Positions 1 to 14,772 of a DNA stretch of 14,843 nucleotides are shown in pieces. The first letter of the stretch is position 1, and each line of letters begins with the position of its first letter. Location: the NCBI GenBank assembly GCA_035358815.1, contig DAOPQC010000019.1:1-14843 (forward strand). Reading direction: 5' to 3'. The translations under genes and the position numbers were made by a program. Source of the stretch: Thermoanaerobaculales bacterium (GTDB lineage: Bacteria > Acidobacteriota > Thermoanaerobaculia > Thermoanaerobaculales > Sulfomarinibacteraceae). The notes under the pieces were generated by a model. It saw only the letters and a program-made list of their open reading frames with translations, was not told where the DNA came from and made no database searches.

Positions 1-55
1 CAATCGTCCCAATGTTCACGTGCGGCTTCGTCCGCTCAAACTTCTGCTTGGCCAT
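1..55 (-). CDS. tuf: Elongation factor Tu, N-terminal fragment (runs off window)
   Basis: This is the start of an EF-Tu gene, the GTPase that delivers aminoacyl-tRNA to the ribosomal A site. Only the first 18 codons are visible. They begin MAKQKFERTKPHVNIGTI, the standard EF-Tu opening just before the G1 loop. The ATG is at 55-53 and follows the fusA stop by 13 nt, with a GGGAGG ribosome-binding site about 5 nt upstream, so it should be cotranscribed with rpsL-rpsG-fusA. The fusA-tuf order is the usual end of the str operon. A second tuf gene ends at the other side of the window. The truncation is only the window edge. Confidence 0.95.
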   Translation of the reverse strand, partial: MAKQKFERTKPHVNIGTI

Positions 56-68
56 TCGAGCCTCCCGT

Positions 69-2156
69 TTACGCCGTCAGTCCTCGGGCGCGGGCGATGA
101 TCACGTCCGCGTGCTGCTGGGGCACCTCGTCGTAGTGATCGAACTGCATGGTGTAGGTGGCGCGGCCCTGGGTCGCCGACCGGAGATCGGTCGCATAGCC
201 GAACATCTCCGACAGCGGCACGTGGACGGTGACCACCTGGAACCCGGCGCGCGGCTCCATGCTGATGATGCGGCCGCGGCGGCGGTTGAGGTCCCCGATC
301 ACGTCGCCCATGTACTCCTCGGGGGTCACCGCCTCGACCTCCATGATCGGCTCGAGCAGCACCGGGCGGGCGCGTGAGGCGGCATCCTGGAACGCCATCG
401 AGCCGGCGACCTTGAACGCGATCTCGGAGGAGTCGACCTCGTGGAACGAGCCGTCGTAAAGGGTGACCGCGACGCCCAGCATCGGGTAGCCGGCGAGCAC
501 CCCGCGCTCCATCGCCTCGCGGACGCCGATCTCGACCGGGCGGATGAACTCCTTCGGGATCGTCCCCTGGGTGATCTCGTTCCGGAACTCGAAGTCGGTG
601 CCGTCGGTCAACGGCGCGATCCGGACCTTGGCGTGGCCGTACTGGCCATGGCCGCCGGTCTGGCGGATGAACCGGCCCTCGCCGTCGGCCTCCTCGGTGA
701 TGGTCTCGCGGTAGGCGACCTGCGGCCGGCCGACGTTGGCGCGGATGTTGTACTCCCGCAGCAGGCGATCGATGACGATCTCGAGGTGGAGCTCCCCCAT
801 CCCGGAGATCAGGGTCTGCCCGGTCTCCTGGTCGGTGATCACCCGGAAGGTCGGGTCCTCCCGCGTGAGCTTGCCGAGCGCCGCCCCGAGCTTGTCCTGG
901 TCGGCCTGCGTCCTCGGCTCGATCGCCACCGAGATCACCGGCTCGGGGAACTGCATGGCCTCGAGCACGATCGGGTGGGCCGGCTCGCAGATGGTGTCGC
1001 CGGTGGCCGCGTTGCGCAGCCCGACCACCGCGCAGATGTCGCCCGCGAAGACCTCGGAGATCTCCTCGCGCTTGTTGGCGTGCATCTTGAGCAGCCGGCC
1101 GATGCGCTCCGATTTGCCGGTGGCGGCGTTGACCACCGTCGAGCCGGTGTGGAGCCTCCCCGAGTAGATCCGGACGAACGACAGCTGGCCGACGAAGGGG
1201 TCGTTCATGATCTTGAACACGAGCGCGGCGAACGGCTCGTCGTCGGCGGCGTGGCGGACGTCGAGCTCGCTGGTCGACGGCCGGTAGCCCTCGATGGGCG
1301 GCACGTCGAGCGGCGAGGGGAGAAAGTCGACCACCGCGTCGAGCAGCGGCTGGACGCCCTTGTTCTTGAACGCCGCCCCGCACAGCACCGGCACCAGCGC
1401 GCCGCTGATCGTGCCCAGCCGGAGGCCGCGGAGGATCTGCTCCTCGCTCAGGCTGCCGCCGCTCAGGTACTGGTCGAGCAGGTCGTCCGAGGTTTCGGCC
1501 ACCGCCTCGAGCAGCCGTTCCCGCTGCTCCTCGACCTCGGCCCGGTACTCCTCGGGCACCGACTCCTCGCGGTACTCGGCCCCCAGGCTCTCATCGAGGT
1601 AGCGGTAGGAGCGCAGCCGCACCAGGTCGATCACGCCCACGAACGACTCCTCGCGGCCGAGCGGTACCTGCACCGGGACCGGGTTGGCCTTGAGCCGGGT
1701 GCGGATCTGGTCGACCACACCGGCGAACCTGGCGCCGACGCGGTCCATCTTGTTGACGAAGGCGACCCGGGGCACCCGGTAGCGGTCGGCCTGCCGCCAC
1801 ACCGTCTCCGACTGCGGCTCGACGCCGCCGACCGCGCAGAACACCGCGACCGCACCGTCGAGCACACGCAGGCTGCGCTCGACCTCGGCGGTAAAGTCGA
1901 CATGGCCAGGGGTGTCGATGATGTTGATGCGGTGGTCCCGCCAGAAGCAGGTGGTGGCGGCGGAGGTGATGGTGATGCCGCGCTCCTGCTCCTGGGGCAT
2001 CCAGTCCATGGTGGCGGTGCCGTCGTGCACCTCACCCAGCTTGTAGTTGATGCCGGTGTAGTAGAGCACCCGCTCGGTAGTCGTCGTCTTACCGGCATCG
2101 ATGTGCGCCATGATGCCGATATTCCGGACGTGGTCGAGGGGGATGGATCGCGACAT
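69..2156 (-). CDS. fusA: Elongation factor G (translocation GTPase)
   Basis: EF-G catalyses GTP-dependent movement of tRNA and mRNA on the ribosome and, with ribosome recycling factor, helps split ribosomes. The 695-residue product has the family's usual length. Visible GTPase motifs are G1 AHIDAGKTTTTE (17-28), G2 RGITIT (59-64), G3 DTPGH (81-85), G4 NKMD (135-138) and the G5-like CGAAFKNKG (259-267). Domain III SGMGELHLEI (451-460) and domain IV HGQYGH (503-508) are also intact. These mark a canonical EF-G rather than a tetracycline-resistance protein or LepA. The start ATG is 50 nt after rpsG. An AGGAG lies about 12 nt upstream, slightly long spacing. The TAA stop is 13 nt from the next tuf gene. 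It is probably part of the rpsL-rpsG-fusA-tuf transcript. Confidence 0.97.
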   Translation of the reverse strand: MSRSIPLDHVRNIGIMAHIDAGKTTTTERVLYYTGINYKLGEVHDGTATMDWMPQEQERGITITSAATTCFWRDHRINIIDTPGHVDFTAEVERSLRVLDGAVAVFCAVGGVEPQSETVWRQADRYRVPRVAFVNKMDRVGARFAGVVDQIRTRLKANPVPVQVPLGREESFVGVIDLVRLRSYRYLDESLGAEYREESVPEEYRAEVEEQRERLLEAVAETSDDLLDQYLSGGSLSEEQILRGLRLGTISGALVPVLCGAAFKNKGVQPLLDAVVDFLPSPLDVPPIEGYRPSTSELDVRHAADDEPFAALVFKIMNDPFVGQLSFVRIYSGRLHTGSTVVNAATGKSERIGRLLKMHANKREEISEVFAGDICAVVGLRNAATGDTICEPAHPIVLEAMQFPEPVISVAIEPRTQADQDKLGAALGKLTREDPTFRVITDQETGQTLISGMGELHLEIVIDRLLREYNIRANVGRPQVAYRETITEEADGEGRFIRQTGGHGQYGHAKVRIAPLTDGTDFEFRNEITQGTIPKEFIRPVEIGVREAMERGVLAGYPMLGVAVTLYDGSFHEVDSSEIAFKVAGSMAFQDAASRARPVLLEPIMEVEAVTPEEYMGDVIGDLNRRRGRIISMEPRAGFQVVTVHVPLSEMFGYATDLRSATQGRATYTMQFDHYDEVPQQHADVIIARARGLTA

Positions 2157-2206
2157 GTTGTCAAAGAGCTCCTGACCGGGCTAGCTGCCAGAGTCCGCTT
2201 CCTGGT

Positions 2207-2677
2207 TCACCACCTGTAGTGGGCGAACGCCTTGTTCGCGTCCGCCATCCGATGCGTGTCCTCACGCTTCTTGATCGCGCCGCCGCGGTTGTTGGCGGCA
2301 TCGAGAAACTCGCCGGCGAGCTTCTCCATCATCGTCTTCTCGTGGCGCGCGGCGGCGAAGGTGATCAGCCAGCGGATCGCGAGCGACTGCTGGCGGTCGT
2401 TGCTCACCTCGACCGGCACCTGGTAGGTCGAGCCGCCGACCCGGCGCGACTTGACCTCGACCTGGGGCGCCGTGTTCTCCATTGCCCGCTTGAAGACCTT
2501 GAGCGGATCGTCGCCGGACCGCTCCTCGATCAGGCGCAGGGCGCCGTAGAAGATCCGCTCGGCGGTAGTCTTCTTGCCCTGGCGGGTCACGTTGTTGATG
2601 AACTTCGTGACCAGCCGGGAGTTGTAGACCGGGTCCGGCAGGAGCTCACGCTTCTCGACGATTCCGCGGCGCGGCAT
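2207..2677 (-). CDS. rpsG: 30S ribosomal protein S7
   Basis: S7 nucleates assembly of the 30S head by binding the 3' domain of 16S rRNA, near the exit site. The product has 156 residues, the normal bacterial length, opening MPRRGIVEKRELLPDPVYNS and containing the conserved VGGSTYQVPVEV (80-91) and the C-terminal block MADANKAFAHYRW. The frame stays open upstream into rpsL, but the ATG at 2677-2675 gives the correct S7 N-terminus and has GGGAGGGAG immediately upstream. Only 11 nt separate it from the rpsL stop, so translation is probably coupled. The gap is too short for the structured S7 repressor site known between E. coli rpsL and rpsG. Confidence 0.97.
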   Translation of the reverse strand: MPRRGIVEKRELLPDPVYNSRLVTKFINNVTRQGKKTTAERIFYGALRLIEERSGDDPLKVFKRAMENTAPQVEVKSRRVGGSTYQVPVEVSNDRQQSLAIRWLITFAAARHEKTMMEKLAGEFLDAANNRGGAIKKREDTHRMADANKAFAHYRW

Positions 2678-2688
2678 CGCTCCCTCCC

Positions 2689-3063
2689 TCAGGCCTTCGG
2701 TCGCTTGGCTCCGTACTTGGAGCGCTGCTGCCGGCGGCCGTCGACGCCCTGGCAGTCCATGGTCCCGCGAATGATGTGGTAGCGGACCCCGGGGAGGTCC
2801 TTGACGCGGCCGCCGCGGATCATCACCTGCGAGTGCTCCTGCAGGTTGTGACCCTCGCCGGGGATGTACGCCGTCACCTCGATGCCGTTGGTCAGCCGGA
2901 CCCGCGCCACCTTGCGGAGCGCCGAGTTCGGCTTCTTCGGGGTGGTCGTGAACACCCGGGTGCACACGCCGCGCCGCTGCGGGCACGCGTGGAGGGCGGG
3001 GCTCTTCGTCTTCTCCACCGCCGTCCTGCGGCCCTCGCGGACCAGCTGCGAGATGGTTGGCAT
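2689..3063 (-). CDS. rpsL: 30S ribosomal protein S12
   Basis: S12 sits at the 30S decoding centre and controls accuracy. The 124-residue product opens MPTISQLVREGRR and carries the conserved TPKKPNSALRK (41-51), GEGHNLQEHS (70-79) and GRVKDLPGVRYH (85-96). The streptomycin-contact residues Lys43 and Lys88 are both wild type, so no classic rpsL resistance mutation is present. Asp89, the residue methylthiolated by RimO in bacteria that have that enzyme, is conserved. The ATG follows GGGAG with a 5-nt spacer. It is the first gene of the str-type block and is separated from rpoC by 120 nt holding a palindrome and a hairpin, so it may be read through from rpoC or have its own promoter. Confidence 0.97.
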   Translation of the reverse strand: MPTISQLVREGRRTAVEKTKSPALHACPQRRGVCTRVFTTTPKKPNSALRKVARVRLTNGIEVTAYIPGEGHNLQEHSQVMIRGGRVKDLPGVRYHIIRGTMDCQGVDGRRQQRSKYGAKRPKA

Positions 3064-3129
3064 ATCCGCTCCCTGGCTCGGTTGATGAAAGTCAAGCAGG
3101 CGTTACACTTGCCCGCCACCCAAACGAAT

Positions 3130-3156
3130 CGCGGCCCTGGGGACGCCAGAGCCGCG
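3130..3156 (-). terminator. Hairpin between rpoC and rpsL, possible (partial) terminator
   Basis: On the minus strand the arms CGCGGCTCTGG and CCAGGGCCGCG form an 11-bp stem (one G-U pair) with a 5-nt loop. It lies 27 nt after the rpoC stop and is followed by ATTCGTTTGG, a modest rather than strong T-rich run. A weak intrinsic terminator or attenuator that separates rpoBC from the ribosomal genes is the simplest reading; an RNA-processing hairpin is the alternative. The stem is seen directly; the function is inferred. Confidence 0.4.
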
Positions 3157-3163
3157 GAAGGAT

Positions 3164-3179
3164 ACCCTCGATCGAGGGT
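3164..3179. repeat. Perfect 16-nt palindrome after rpoC
   Basis: The sequence ACCCTCGATCGAGGGT is an exact inverted repeat, starting 4 nt after the rpoC stop codon. As RNA it can fold to a 6-bp stem with a GATC loop. As duplex DNA it could be a site for a dimeric protein. No U-tract follows on the minus strand, so it is not by itself a typical intrinsic terminator. Together with the next hairpin it makes two consecutive structures in the rpoC-rpsL gap. Confidence 0.5.
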
Positions 3180-3183
3180 TCTG

Positions 3184-7395
<4,212 letters not shown>

Positions 7396-7407
7396 GGTCG
7401 CCACCCC

Positions 7408-11661
<4,254 letters not shown>

Positions 11662-11684
11662 CTCGGGTGCCTCCTGACGAATAG

Positions 11685-11715
11685 CAGCACGGGGAGGCAG
11701 ACGCTCCCCGCGCCG
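11685..11715 (-). promoter_or_regulatory. 12-bp hairpin in the rplL-rpoB gap
   Basis: On the minus strand the arms CGGCGCGGGGAG and CTCCCCGTGCTG form a 12-bp stem (two G-U pairs) with the 7-nt loop CGTCTGC. Seven central pairs are perfect Watson-Crick. No U-tract follows; the next bases are CTATTCG. In E. coli the rplL-rpoB gap holds an attenuator and an RNase III processing hairpin that lower rpoB expression relative to L7/L12, and this structure is in the equivalent place. The function here is inferred by position. Confidence 0.5.
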
Positions 11716-11761
11716 TCAGTGCTCGGCTCCGCGCAGCCGGAAGCCAGAGGGCTGTCGATCG

Positions 11762-12148
11762 TTACTTGATCTCCACTTGAGCGCCGGCATCCTCGAACTT
11801 CGCCTTGACGCTCTCGGCCTCGTCCTTGCTCACGCCCTCCTTGACCTTGGTGGGCGCCGCCTCGACGAGCTCCTTCGCTTCCTTGAGACCGAGCGAGGTC
11901 ACCTCGCGGACGACCTTGATCACGTTGATCTTCTTGTCGCCCACCGAGTTCAGGATGACGTCGAACTCGGTCTGCTCCTCCGCCTGCTCGCCGGCGGCGG
12001 CCCCGGGCGCCGCGCCCGCGACCATCACCGGGACCGCGGCGGCAGCGGCCGACACCCCGAACTCGTCCTCGAGAGCCTTGACCAGCTGGTTGAGCTCAAG
12101 CACGGTCATGCCCTTGATCTCGTCCATCATCTTTTCGATCTGAGCCAT
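11762..12148 (-). CDS. rplL: 50S ribosomal protein L7/L12 (stalk protein)
   Basis: L7/L12 forms the multicopy flexible stalk of the 50S subunit that recruits and activates GTPases such as EF-Tu and EF-G. The product is 128 residues. Residues 1-33 form the dimerising, L10-binding N-terminal domain. An Ala/Gly-rich hinge spans about 34-55. The C-terminal factor-binding domain follows, with the hallmark KINVIKVVREVTSLGLKEAK (73-92). The SD AGGGAGGAT begins at the rplJ stop (TAAGGGAGGAT), so termination of L10 synthesis and L12 initiation are closely linked. L12 is needed in several copies per ribosome, which fits this strong SD. It is followed by the 100-nt gap before rpoB. Confidence 0.97.
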   Translation of the reverse strand: MAQIEKMMDEIKGMTVLELNQLVKALEDEFGVSAAAAAVPVMVAGAAPGAAAGEQAEEQTEFDVILNSVGDKKINVIKVVREVTSLGLKEAKELVEAAPTKVKEGVSKDEAESVKAKFEDAGAQVEIK

Positions 12149-12164
12149 GCTACGAAATCCTCCC

Positions 12165-12695
12165 TTAGGACTCTTTGGTTTCCATCGCGCCCGCCACCTG
12201 TCCGAGGACAGAGGCGAGTTTCTGGGCCGGGCTGTTCAGCGCCACCACCAGCCGGCGGATCGGCGACTGCAGCAAGAACACGAGCTTGGTCAGCAGCTCC
12301 TGCCGCGACGGCATGTCGGCGATCTGCCTCGCCTCTTCGGCCTCGATCAGCTGCCCTTCGAGGTACGCCTGGCGGAAGGTCAGGGCCGGGTGGGTCTTGG
12401 CGAAGTCGCGCAACACCTTGGCCAGCGCGACGCCGTCGCCGCCGGTGAAGGCGAGGGCCTTCGGTCCGACCAGGTAGGGCTTCAGGCCCTCCATGCTGGT
12501 GCCTTCCACCGCGAGCCGGACCACCGAGTTCTTGACCACCTTGTAGGTCGCGTTGGTCCTCCGCACCTGGGCGCGGAGCTCGGTGACCTCGGGGACCTTG
12601 AGCCCGGTGTTCTCCATCAGGAAGACAGTGTTCACCCCGTCGAGCGCCGCCCGGAGGTCCTCTGACTGCTGGTGTTTCTGATCTCGCGTAAGCAT
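12165..12695 (-). CDS. rplJ: 50S ribosomal protein L10
   Basis: L10 anchors L7/L12 dimers to 23S rRNA at the base of the stalk. The product has 176 residues. The N-terminal rRNA-binding half contains YKVVKNSVVRLA (51-62) and the conserved GPKALAFTGGD (78-88). The C-terminal helix that binds L7/L12 is at about 130-176. The reading frame stays open far upstream into rplA, but the ATG at 12695-12693 gives the normal L10 N-terminus (MLTRDQKHQQ) and has AGGGGG overlapping the rplA stop. Only 8 nt separate rplA and rplJ. In E. coli L10 (with L12) represses its own mRNA through a leader between rplA and rplJ; that leader has no room here. Confidence 0.95.
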   Translation of the reverse strand: MLTRDQKHQQSEDLRAALDGVNTVFLMENTGLKVPEVTELRAQVRRTNATYKVVKNSVVRLAVEGTSMEGLKPYLVGPKALAFTGGDGVALAKVLRDFAKTHPALTFRQAYLEGQLIEAEEARQIADMPSRQELLTKLVFLLQSPIRRLVVALNSPAQKLASVLGQVAGAMETKES

Positions 12696-12703
12696 TGCGC
12701 CCC

Positions 12704-13402
12704 CTACTTCACATCCAGGCTCACGAGGTCGACCTGCACGCCCGGACCCATCGTGGAGCACAGGTAGACGGTGTGAACGTAGCGCCCCTTGGCCGCGGCG
12801 GGTTTCGCCTTCTGCACGGCGTCGACGAAGCTGCGGGTGTTCTCGAGGAGCTTGTCCGCGGAGAACGACACCTTGCCGACCGGAGCGTGGATGATCGCTG
12901 TCTTGTCGACCCTGAACTCGACCCGGCCGGCCTTGATGTCGTGGATCGCCGCCGCGATGTCCTTGGTGACGGTCCCCGACTTGGGGTTGGGCATCAGGCC
13001 GCGCGGGCCGAGGATGCGCCCGACCTTGGACAGCCCGCGCATCATGTCCGGGGTCGCCACGATGGCGTCGATCTCGAGCCAACCGCCCTGGATCTTGGCC
13101 ACCGCCTCGTCGCCGGTCATCACGAAGTCGGCGCCGGCCTCCTCGGCCGCCTTCTGGTCCGCACCCTCGCAGACCGCGAGCACGGTGCTCTTCTTGCCGG
13201 TGCCGTGGGGCAGCACGACGGTGCCGCGCACCATCTGGTCGGCGTGCTTGGGGTTGACCCCGAGCCGCATCGCGACCTCGACGGTTTCGTCGAAGCGCGC
13301 GAACGCCGCCTCGCGCACGATCTTGACCGCCTCGTCGACCGGGTACGGCTTGCGCTCGACCCTGGCCGCGGCATCGCGATACTTCTTGCCCTTATGTGCC
13401 AT
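12704..13402 (-). CDS. rplA: 50S ribosomal protein L1
   Basis: L1 forms the mobile arm next to the ribosomal E site and takes part in release of deacylated tRNA. In many bacteria it also represses the L11-L1 mRNA. The product is 232 residues, the usual length. It shows the conserved GTVVLPHGTGK (60-70) and the hallmark GRILGPRGLMPNPKSGTVT in the second domain, with a normal C-terminal region. It starts with MAHKGKKYRDA, matching the family. The SD is the strongest in the window: AGGAGGTGG, which overlaps the rplK TGA stop, 11 nt before the ATG. L11 and L1 are therefore translationally coupled, as known in E. coli. Confidence 0.97.
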   Translation of the reverse strand: MAHKGKKYRDAAARVERKPYPVDEAVKIVREAAFARFDETVEVAMRLGVNPKHADQMVRGTVVLPHGTGKKSTVLAVCEGADQKAAEEAGADFVMTGDEAVAKIQGGWLEIDAIVATPDMMRGLSKVGRILGPRGLMPNPKSGTVTKDIAAAIHDIKAGRVEFRVDKTAIIHAPVGKVSFSADKLLENTRSFVDAVQKAKPAAAKGRYVHTVYLCSTMGPGVQVDLVSLDVK

Positions 13403-13413
13403 CGGCCACCTCC

Positions 13414-13839
13414 TCAGCCACTGACCTCGACGCCCATCGAGCGCGCGGTCCCGAGAATGATCTGGACCGCCGCCTCGAGCGACTCGGTGTTGAGGTCAGG
13501 CATCTTGGTCCTCGCGATCTCCTCCACCTGGCTCATCGTGATCGTCGCCACCTTGACCCGGTTGGGCTCGCCCGAGCCCTTGTCGAGCCCGGCCGCCTTG
13601 CGGAGCAGGAACGAGGCCGGGGGGGTCTTGGTGATGAAGCTGTACGTCCGGTCGGCGTACACCGTGATGATGGTGGGGATGATGATGCCCTGTTGACCCT
13701 GCGTGCGCGCGTTGAACGCCTTGCAGAAGTCCATGATGTTCAGGCCGTGTTGGCCCAGCGCGGGGCCGACCGGCGGGGCCGGCGTCGCCTGGCCTCCCGG
13801 CAGCTGCAGCTTGATCTGCCCGACTACTTTCTTCGCCAT
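13414..13839 (-). CDS. rplK: 50S ribosomal protein L11
   Basis: L11 binds the GTPase-associated region of 23S rRNA and is needed for RelA-dependent stringent signalling. The 141-residue product is exactly the normal length. The N-terminal domain has the Pro-rich thiostrepton-site segment ATPAPPVGPALGQHG (18-32) followed by MDFCKAFNARTQ, both fully conserved. The C-terminal rRNA-binding domain contains KTPPASFLLRKAAG and ends SMGVEVSG. The start ATG is 10 nt past the nusG stop, with GAGGG overlapping that stop (TGAGGG). Placement between nusG and rplA is the standard order. Confidence 0.97.
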   Translation of the reverse strand: MAKKVVGQIKLQLPGGQATPAPPVGPALGQHGLNIMDFCKAFNARTQGQQGIIIPTIITVYADRTYSFITKTPPASFLLRKAAGLDKGSGEPNRVKVATITMSQVEEIARTKMPDLNTESLEAAVQIILGTARSMGVEVSG

Positions 13840-13849
13840 GCTCGTACCC

Positions 13850-14383
13850 TCACGACAGCTTCTGCACTTGGCGGAACTCCATCTCCACCGGCGTCTCGCG
13901 CCCGAAGATGGTGACCATCACCTTGACCGTCGACCGGTCGAGGTTGACCTCCTCGATCACGCCGTTGAAGGACGCGAACGGCCCGTCGGTGATCCGGATC
14001 CGCTCGCCCTTCTCGAACACCTCCTTCGGCCGCGGCTTCTCCTGGGTCGCCACCGACTGGTGGAGGATCTGGTTGACCTCCTCCTCGGTCAGCGGAGTCG
14101 GCTTCTTGCCGGCCCCGACGAACCCGGTGACCTTCGGCGTGTTGCGCACCAGGTGCCACGCGTCGTCGGTCATCTCCATTTCCACGAGGACGTACCCGGG
14201 GAAGAACTTGCGCCGCACCTCGCGCTTCTTGCCGTTCTTGATCTCGACCACGGTCTCGGTCGGCACCTGGATCTCGCCGAAGAACTCGGCCATTCCAAGC
14301 GCCTCCACGCGCTGCTCGAGGGTCTTCTTGACGCGGTCTTCGAAGCCCGAGTAGGTGTGGATGATGTACCACTGCTTGGCCAT
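13850..14383 (-). CDS. nusG: Transcription elongation/antitermination factor NusG
   Basis: NusG binds the RNA polymerase clamp across the cleft, suppresses or modulates pausing, assists Rho, and links RNA polymerase to ribosomal protein S10 during coupled transcription-translation. The product has 177 residues, close to E. coli's 181. The NGN domain (about 1-115) begins MAKQWYIIHTYSGFEDRVKK and contains RKFFPGYVLVEME (58-70). A KOW domain follows at about 123-155 (EKGERIRITDGPFASFNGVI). No lineage-specific insertion is seen. The open frame extends upstream into secE, but the ATG at 14383 gives the correct N-terminus, 14 nt after the secE stop. The upstream SD is only a G-run (GGGGG), so initiation probably depends partly on coupling to secE. 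Confidence 0.97.
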   Translation of the reverse strand: MAKQWYIIHTYSGFEDRVKKTLEQRVEALGMAEFFGEIQVPTETVVEIKNGKKREVRRKFFPGYVLVEMEMTDDAWHLVRNTPKVTGFVGAGKKPTPLTEEEVNQILHQSVATQEKPRPKEVFEKGERIRITDGPFASFNGVIEEVNLDRSTVKVMVTIFGRETPVEMEFRQVQKLS

Positions 14384-14397
14384 GGCCGGCGCCCCCG

Positions 14398-14607
14398 TCA
14401 CGAGAAGACACCGAAGATGCGGAATATCCTCTGGGTCATGAACACGAACACGAGGTCGCAGAGGTAGAGATACACGCCGAAGATGAACGACGCGATCACG
14501 ACCACCGTCGTGGTGTTGATGACCTCCTGCTTGGTCGGCCACGTCACCTTCTTGGTTTCGACCACGACCTCGGACAGAAAGGCCTTGAGGCGTTTCCACC
14601 ACTGCAT
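14398..14607 (-). CDS. secE: Preprotein translocase subunit SecE
   Basis: SecE is the small essential clamp of the SecYEG channel in the inner membrane. The product is 69 residues, the short single-helix form rather than the three-helix form of E. coli. The N-terminal amphipathic segment contains the family motif EVVVETKKVTWPTKQEVINT (13-32). One transmembrane helix follows at about 32-57, and the tail ends in FRIFGVFS. The open frame extends upstream into the tRNA gene, but the ATG at 14607-14605 preceded by GAGGAG at 8 nt is the convincing start. It sits directly after tRNA-Trp and directly before nusG, the classic secE-nusG pairing. Confidence 0.95.
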   Translation of the reverse strand: MQWWKRLKAFLSEVVVETKKVTWPTKQEVINTTTVVVIASFIFGVYLYLCDLVFVFMTQRIFRIFGVFS

Positions 14608-14633
14608 GCCGACGACTCCTCGCCGAAGGAAGA

Positions 14634-14709
14634 TGGCAGGCCAGGAGGGACTCGAACCCCCAACCACCGGTTTTGGAGACCGGGACTCTACCAATTGAGC
14701 TACTGGCCT
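14634..14709 (-). tRNA. trpT: tRNA-Trp (anticodon CCA), with encoded 3' CCA
   Basis: A complete cloverleaf can be drawn. The acceptor stem is AGGCCAG/CTGGCCT with discriminator G. The D stem is GCTC/GAGT. The anticodon stem is CCGGT/ACCGG with loop CTCCAAA, giving anticodon CCA. The T stem is GGGGG/CCCTC with loop TTCGAGT. The 3' CCA is encoded (14636-14634), giving 76 nt in all. It lies 63 nt after the upstream tuf gene and 26 nt before secE with no separate promoter evident, so it is probably cut out of a tuf-trpT-secE-nusG transcript. Discriminator G73 is the usual bacterial tRNA-Trp identity base. Confidence 0.97.
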
Positions 14710-14724
14710 GCGCGAATCCCGTTC

Positions 14725-14769
14725 TCGAAGTCCTGGCGCCCCCCGGCCGGCCCCAGGATCGTCCTTCGA
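14725..14769 (-). promoter_or_regulatory. Long imperfect hairpin between tuf and tRNA-Trp
   Basis: Four nt after the tuf stop the minus strand folds as TCGAAG/CTTCGA (6 bp), a 5-nt bulge on one side, TCCTGG/CCAGGA (6 bp), a single G-G mismatch, then GCC/GGC around an 8-nt G-rich loop. About 15 pairs form in total. No U-tract follows (next bases are GAACGGG), so this is not a textbook intrinsic terminator. It could reduce read-through from the abundant tuf mRNA into secE-nusG, protect the tuf 3' end, or mark where the tRNA precursor is cut. The pairing is seen; the role is inferred. Confidence 0.45.
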
Positions 14770-14772
14770 TGC

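Noticed and set aside
2678..2986. Upstream extension of the rpsG frame through rpsL
   Set aside because: It overlaps rpsL out of frame; the S7 family N-terminus begins at 2677 with a clear SD.
2689..3063. Possible streptomycin-resistance changes in rpsL
   Set aside because: Lys43 and Lys88 and their surroundings are wild type.
3070..3100. TTGACT as a -35 element of an rpsL promoter on the minus strand
   Set aside because: No acceptable -10 hexamer lies 16-18 nt downstream; a promoter in the gap is possible but cannot be supported from the sequence.
12696..13082. Long upstream extension of the rplJ frame through rplA
   Set aside because: It overlaps the conserved rplA gene in another frame and its Arg/Pro-rich translation is typical of an out-of-frame shadow. 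L10 begins at 12695.
14608..14694. N-terminal extension of secE reaching into the tRNA gene
   Set aside because: The extension is encoded by tRNA-Trp sequence and has no SD; the ATG at 14607 with GAGGAG upstream gives the normal SecE length.
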